Of a stretch of 8,287 nt of DNA, positions 6,434-8,287 are shown in pieces. The stretch is taken from positions 1 to 8,287 of the forward strand of contig JAUXST010000691.1 of the NCBI GenBank assembly GCA_030679805.1, given 5' to 3'. The notes beneath the pieces are model-generated. The model did not search any database and was not told where the DNA came from. It saw nothing but the letters and a program-made list of their open reading frames with translations. Position numbers and translations under genes: made by a program. Source of the DNA: Reyranella sp. Its GTDB lineage: Bacteria > Pseudomonadota > Alphaproteobacteria > Reyranellales > Reyranellaceae. Position 1 is the stretch's first letter. Each line of letters begins with the position of its first letter.

Positions 6434-6633
6434 CCTCTCCGCCCGCGCAGCGGCTAGGGGATTCACACAACTTAAAAATGAGATTCTGCATCAAGGACTT
6501 AGGTCGTGGTCGAATTACGATCATTGGCACTCGCCATCCAAGCGCAACCCTTGAAAGGACTCGCTTTTTCACCGGTCATTGCGAGGCGCCCGAAAGATGT
6601 GTGAATGCCCTAGCCGCGCAGCGGGGGGAGAGG
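6434..6633. repeat. 200-bp MITE-like unit with 36-bp imperfect terminal inverted repeats
   Basis: Bases 6434-6469 and 6598-6633 are inverted copies over 36 bases with about six mismatches; both contain a tgtgtgaat..ccctagccgc core. The inside (6470-6597) is about 48% GC with no credible gene. It includes GTCATTGCGAGG (6575-6586), which resembles the start of a common bacterial interspersed repeat. The size and lack of coding potential fit a MITE or a degenerate non-autonomous element. Confidence 0.6.
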
Positions 6634-6648
6634 CTAGGAGAGGTGGGT
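6627..6648. repeat. Left copy of a perfect 22-bp inverted repeat framing the DUF559 gene
   Basis: This 22-base block (core GAGGCTAGGAGAGGTGGG) is exactly inverted at 6987-7008. Its last base is the first base, on the plus strand, of the DUF559 stop codon (6648-6650), so the repeat abuts the gene precisely. Confidence 0.85.
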
Positions 6649-6984
6649 CATGGATCTTCGCGCAATACGCGCTCGATTTCGGCCCATATACCTTCCAGAT
6701 TCTGCACGACTTCATTGGCCCAGAACCTCAGCACTCGCCAGCCTTCCCGTTCGATCGCTGCGGGTCGACGTGCGTCCGCCTCAAGTTGAAACGCATGGTG
6801 AGCACCATCGACTTCGATGACGAACTTCCTGGAAACGCACGCAAAGTCGGCGAAGTACGGCCCGATCGGATGTTGACGTCGGAACTTCACACCGCTCATT
6901 CGTTTGGCTCACAGCAATTCCCAGCAGACCTGCTCGGCGCGACTGCTCCCTCGACGAAGATCTCTCGGTACGGTGCTCGGTCAC
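6648..6984 (-). pseudogene. DUF559 (Vsr/PD-(D/E)XK-like endonuclease domain) pseudogene
   Basis: The intact 3' part (ATG at 6897-6899, 83 codons) encodes KFRRQHPIGPYFADFACVSR, then FVIEVDGAHH and GWRVLRFWANEVVQNLEGI. This is a textbook DUF559 domain (PF04480), a small endonuclease-like fold related to Vsr; Asp18, Glu29 and Asp31 of this fragment are the likely metal-site acids. Full-length members are about 110-130 aa, so the N-terminus is missing. Reading on upstream in the same frame gives SSRAEQVCWELL, then a TGA at 6909-6911, then AKRMSGVKFRRQ. This matches the expected '..AEQ.LWELLRAKR' family N-terminus interrupted by a stop, probably from CGA. The likely original start, GTG at 6982-6984, lies in another frame (TERSSSREQS), implying a frameshift near 6930-6950 as well. 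Two lesions make it a decayed gene, though an 83-aa product from the internal ATG remains possible. Confidence 0.75.
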
Positions 6985-6986
6985 AC

Positions 6987-7008
6987 ACCCACCTCTCCTA
7001 GCCTCTCC
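6987..7008. repeat. Right copy of the perfect 22-bp inverted repeat framing the DUF559 gene
   Basis: Exact inverse of 6627-6648. It begins 2 bases outside the presumed GTG start of the DUF559 gene (6982-6984), so the two copies enclose the coding sequence with almost no spare bases. Its outer end overlaps the left arm of the hairpin at 7002-7053. Confidence 0.85.
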
Positions 7009-7053
7009 GCCCGCTACAGGCGCCTGTGAAGGCGCCTGTAGCGGGCGGAGAGG
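7002..7053. repeat. Perfect 24-bp-stem hairpin with GTGA loop
   Basis: Arms 7002-7025 and 7030-7053 are perfectly complementary around the 4-base loop GTGA. The hairpin lies 14 bases past the TAA stop of the convergent gamma-glutamyltransferase gene, so it may end or stabilise that transcript. It lacks a T run on either strand and shares its outer half with the element's terminal repeat, so it is first of all part of the repeat element. Confidence 0.8.
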
Positions 7054-7067
7054 AACATGAGGAAGAA

Positions 7068-8287
7068 TTAGACCGCAATCACCACGCCATCGTGGCCCGG
7101 GTCGGCGCCGCCATCGAGGCCATCGGCGTGGATGCGGATGGCGTGGACCGCAGCAAAGCCGAAGCCGTAGGGGCTGCGCACCACGGGATAGCCCTGCCCC
7201 TTCAGCTCGCGTTCAACCCTGCCCTGGATACGGTTGGAAATGTCGATCGTGTCCGAGGTCGCGGAGAAGCGCGGCGCGCTCACCGCCTCGACCATGGTCA
7301 TGTCGAAATCGAGCGCGTTCAGGATCACGTGCAGCACGCCCATGGCGATCTGCGTGGCGCCGGGCGCGCCGATGATGAGATGAGGCTTGCCGTCCTTGAA
7401 GAGGATCGACGGCACCACGGAACTGAACCGCGCCTTGCCCGGGGCGATGGAGCCTGCCCGGCCCGGGCGCGGGTCGAACACGCCCATGCAGCCATTGTAC
7501 ATGAAGCCCAGGCCCGGCGTAACGACGCCCGAGGGCATGCCCAGCGAATGGGTCATGGTGAAACAGTTGCCGTCCTTGTCGAGAACGGAGATGTGCGTCG
7601 TGTCCTTTGAGATGGCGCCCGTGTTGAAGCGCGGCACGGTGGCCTTCACGCCACGCGCGATCTCGTCGGCCAAATCCTTCGCATAGGCCTTCGATGTCAG
7701 TCGCTCGACCGGCACCTCCACGAACCTGGGGTCGCCCACGTGGGCGTCCTTGTCGATCGTGGCGCGTTTCATCGCCTCGCTGACGATGCGCAGATATTCT
7801 GCCGAATTGTGCTCCGTCCCGCGGAGATCGAAGTTCTCCAGGATGTTCAGCATCTCGATCAGCATCACGCCGCCGCCCGGCGGCTGGTTGGACGACACCT
7901 TGTAGCCGCGATAGTCGCCCCACAGCGGCGCGTTGTGCGTGGGCTTCCAGGCCTTGAGATCCTCCAGCGACAGAAGCGCCTCGTTCTTCTTCATGTCCTC
8001 GGCGATCGCCTGCGCGATCTCGCCCGCATAGAACGCATCGGCGCCGCCCTTGGCGATGGCGCGCAAGGTCTGGCCATAGTCGCGGTTGACGACGGTATCG
8101 CCGACGCGCTTGGGCGTCCCGTCGGGCCGGCAGTAGAGCGCGCGCGCCGCCGGAGTGAAGCCGGTGCGCTCGAAGTTGGGCGCGCGGCCAAAGGCGCCGT
8201 CGTCCGACCACCAGTAGTGAACGTGCGGTCGCACCGTCCAACCGTTCTCGGCCCAGGCGATCGCAGGCTCGACGATGCGCGACCACG
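7068..8287 (-). CDS. Gamma-glutamyltransferase-family (Ntn hydrolase) protein, C-terminal part (runs off right edge)
   Basis: About 405 codons of a protein open to the right edge; roughly the first 150-200 residues are missing. GGT-family proteins are made as a precursor that cuts itself before a Thr, which becomes the nucleophile of the small subunit; they are usually periplasmic or secreted. That Thr is visible in SKDTTHISVLDKDGN (first Thr codon at 7599-7601). Other family features are NQPPGGGVMLIEMLNILE in the large subunit, and SIAPGKARFSSVVPSILFKDG with the oxyanion-hole Ser pair, IGAPGATQIAMGVLH and VEAVSAPRF in the small one. The E. coli GGT 'LNNxMDDF' segment, whose Asp holds the glutamate amino group, reads YNGCMGVFD here, and the Gly-Gly oxyanion pair is Gly-Ala. 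It therefore belongs to a variant clade that may not use glutathione. The in-frame GTG at 8232-8234 is internal, since coding similarity continues upstream (AIAWAENGWTV). Confidence 0.9.
   Translation of the reverse strand, partial: WSRIVEPAIAWAENGWTVRPHVHYWWSDDGAFGRAPNFERTGFTPAARALYCRPDGTPKRVGDTVVNRDYGQTLRAIAKGGADAFYAGEIAQAIAEDMKKNEALLSLEDLKAWKPTHNAPLWGDYRGYKVSSNQPPGGGVMLIEMLNILENFDLRGTEHNSAEYLRIVSEAMKRATIDKDAHVGDPRFVEVPVERLTSKAYAKDLADEIARGVKATVPRFNTGAISKDTTHISVLDKDGNCFTMTHSLGMPSGVVTPGLGFMYNGCMGVFDPRPGRAGSIAPGKARFSSVVPSILFKDGKPHLIIGAPGATQIAMGVLHVILNALDFDMTMVEAVSAPRFSATSDTIDISNRIQGRVERELKGQGYPVVRSPYGFGFAAVHAIRIHADGLDGGADPGHDGVVIAV

Larger units (their letters stand above)
6427..7060. mobile_element. 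634-bp composite repeat element with perfect 20-bp terminal inverted repeats
   Basis: The bases at 6427-6446 (TCATGTTCCTCTCCGCCCGC) recur exactly inverted at 7041-7060. Between them lie a MITE-like unit (6434-6633), a DUF559 gene remnant (6648-6984) and a hairpin (7002-7053). All share the CCTCTCCGCCCGC block or a near copy. The element fills the gap between two convergent genes, starting 12 bases after the aldolase stop and ending 7 bases before the GGT stop. I found no target-site duplication. There is no transposase gene, so any mobility would need a factor supplied from elsewhere. Confidence 0.65.

Noticed and set aside
6478..7001. Plus-strand open frames across the repeat element
   Set aside because: They run through the inverted repeats and antisense to the DUF559 remnant, with no recognisable protein features.
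1719..7053. CRISPR array or tRNA-like structures among the palindromes
   Set aside because: The repeats are inverted, few and unevenly spaced, with no regular spacers and no tRNA arms.
6415..7067. Target-site duplication flanking the composite element
   Set aside because: The bases just outside 6427 and 7060 show no direct repeat; the weak similarity there is inverted and imperfect.

Overview
The window comes from a GC-rich bacterial chromosome. By rough line counts the genes run about 63-65% GC. Gene content (PimC-type acyl-CoA dehydrogenases, a Bug/TctC receptor, an HpcH/HpaI aldolase-family protein, a gamma-glutamyltransferase-like hydrolase and a DUF559 gene inside palindromic repeats) fits a soil or water Alphaproteobacterium of the Bradyrhizobium/Reyranella kind. 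That placement is inferred from gene style, not from a marker gene.

Layout, left to right. Positions 1-495 hold the N-terminal part of a KAP-family P-loop NTPase on the minus strand, running off the left edge. This stretch is only about 50% GC and begins exactly where the next gene ends, so it looks like an island boundary. Positions 492-5469 hold five minus-strand genes. In transcription order they are a Bug/TctC periplasmic binding protein, an alpha/beta hydrolase, a secreted cupin overlapping the hydrolase by ATGA, and two paralogous acyl-CoA dehydrogenases. An imperfect 110-bp palindrome separates the two dehydrogenases. The set reads as an uptake and acyl-CoA catabolism cluster of unknown substrate. 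A 63-bp divergent gap separates it from a plus-strand HpcH/HpaI aldolase-family gene (5533-6414).

Positions 6427-7060 fill the gap between the aldolase and the convergent gamma-glutamyltransferase gene almost exactly. This is a composite repeat element with perfect 20-bp terminal inverted repeats. Inside it are a 200-bp MITE-like unit with 36-bp ends, a decayed DUF559 endonuclease-like gene framed by a perfect 22-bp inverted repeat, and a perfect 24-bp-stem hairpin. The right end (7068-8287) is the C-terminal two thirds of a gamma-glutamyltransferase-family protein with its catalytic Thr-Thr-His, running off the right edge.

The most noteworthy items are the DUF559 repeat cassette, the cryptic KAP NTPase at the left edge, and the patchy near-identity of the two dehydrogenase genes, which suggests gene conversion.
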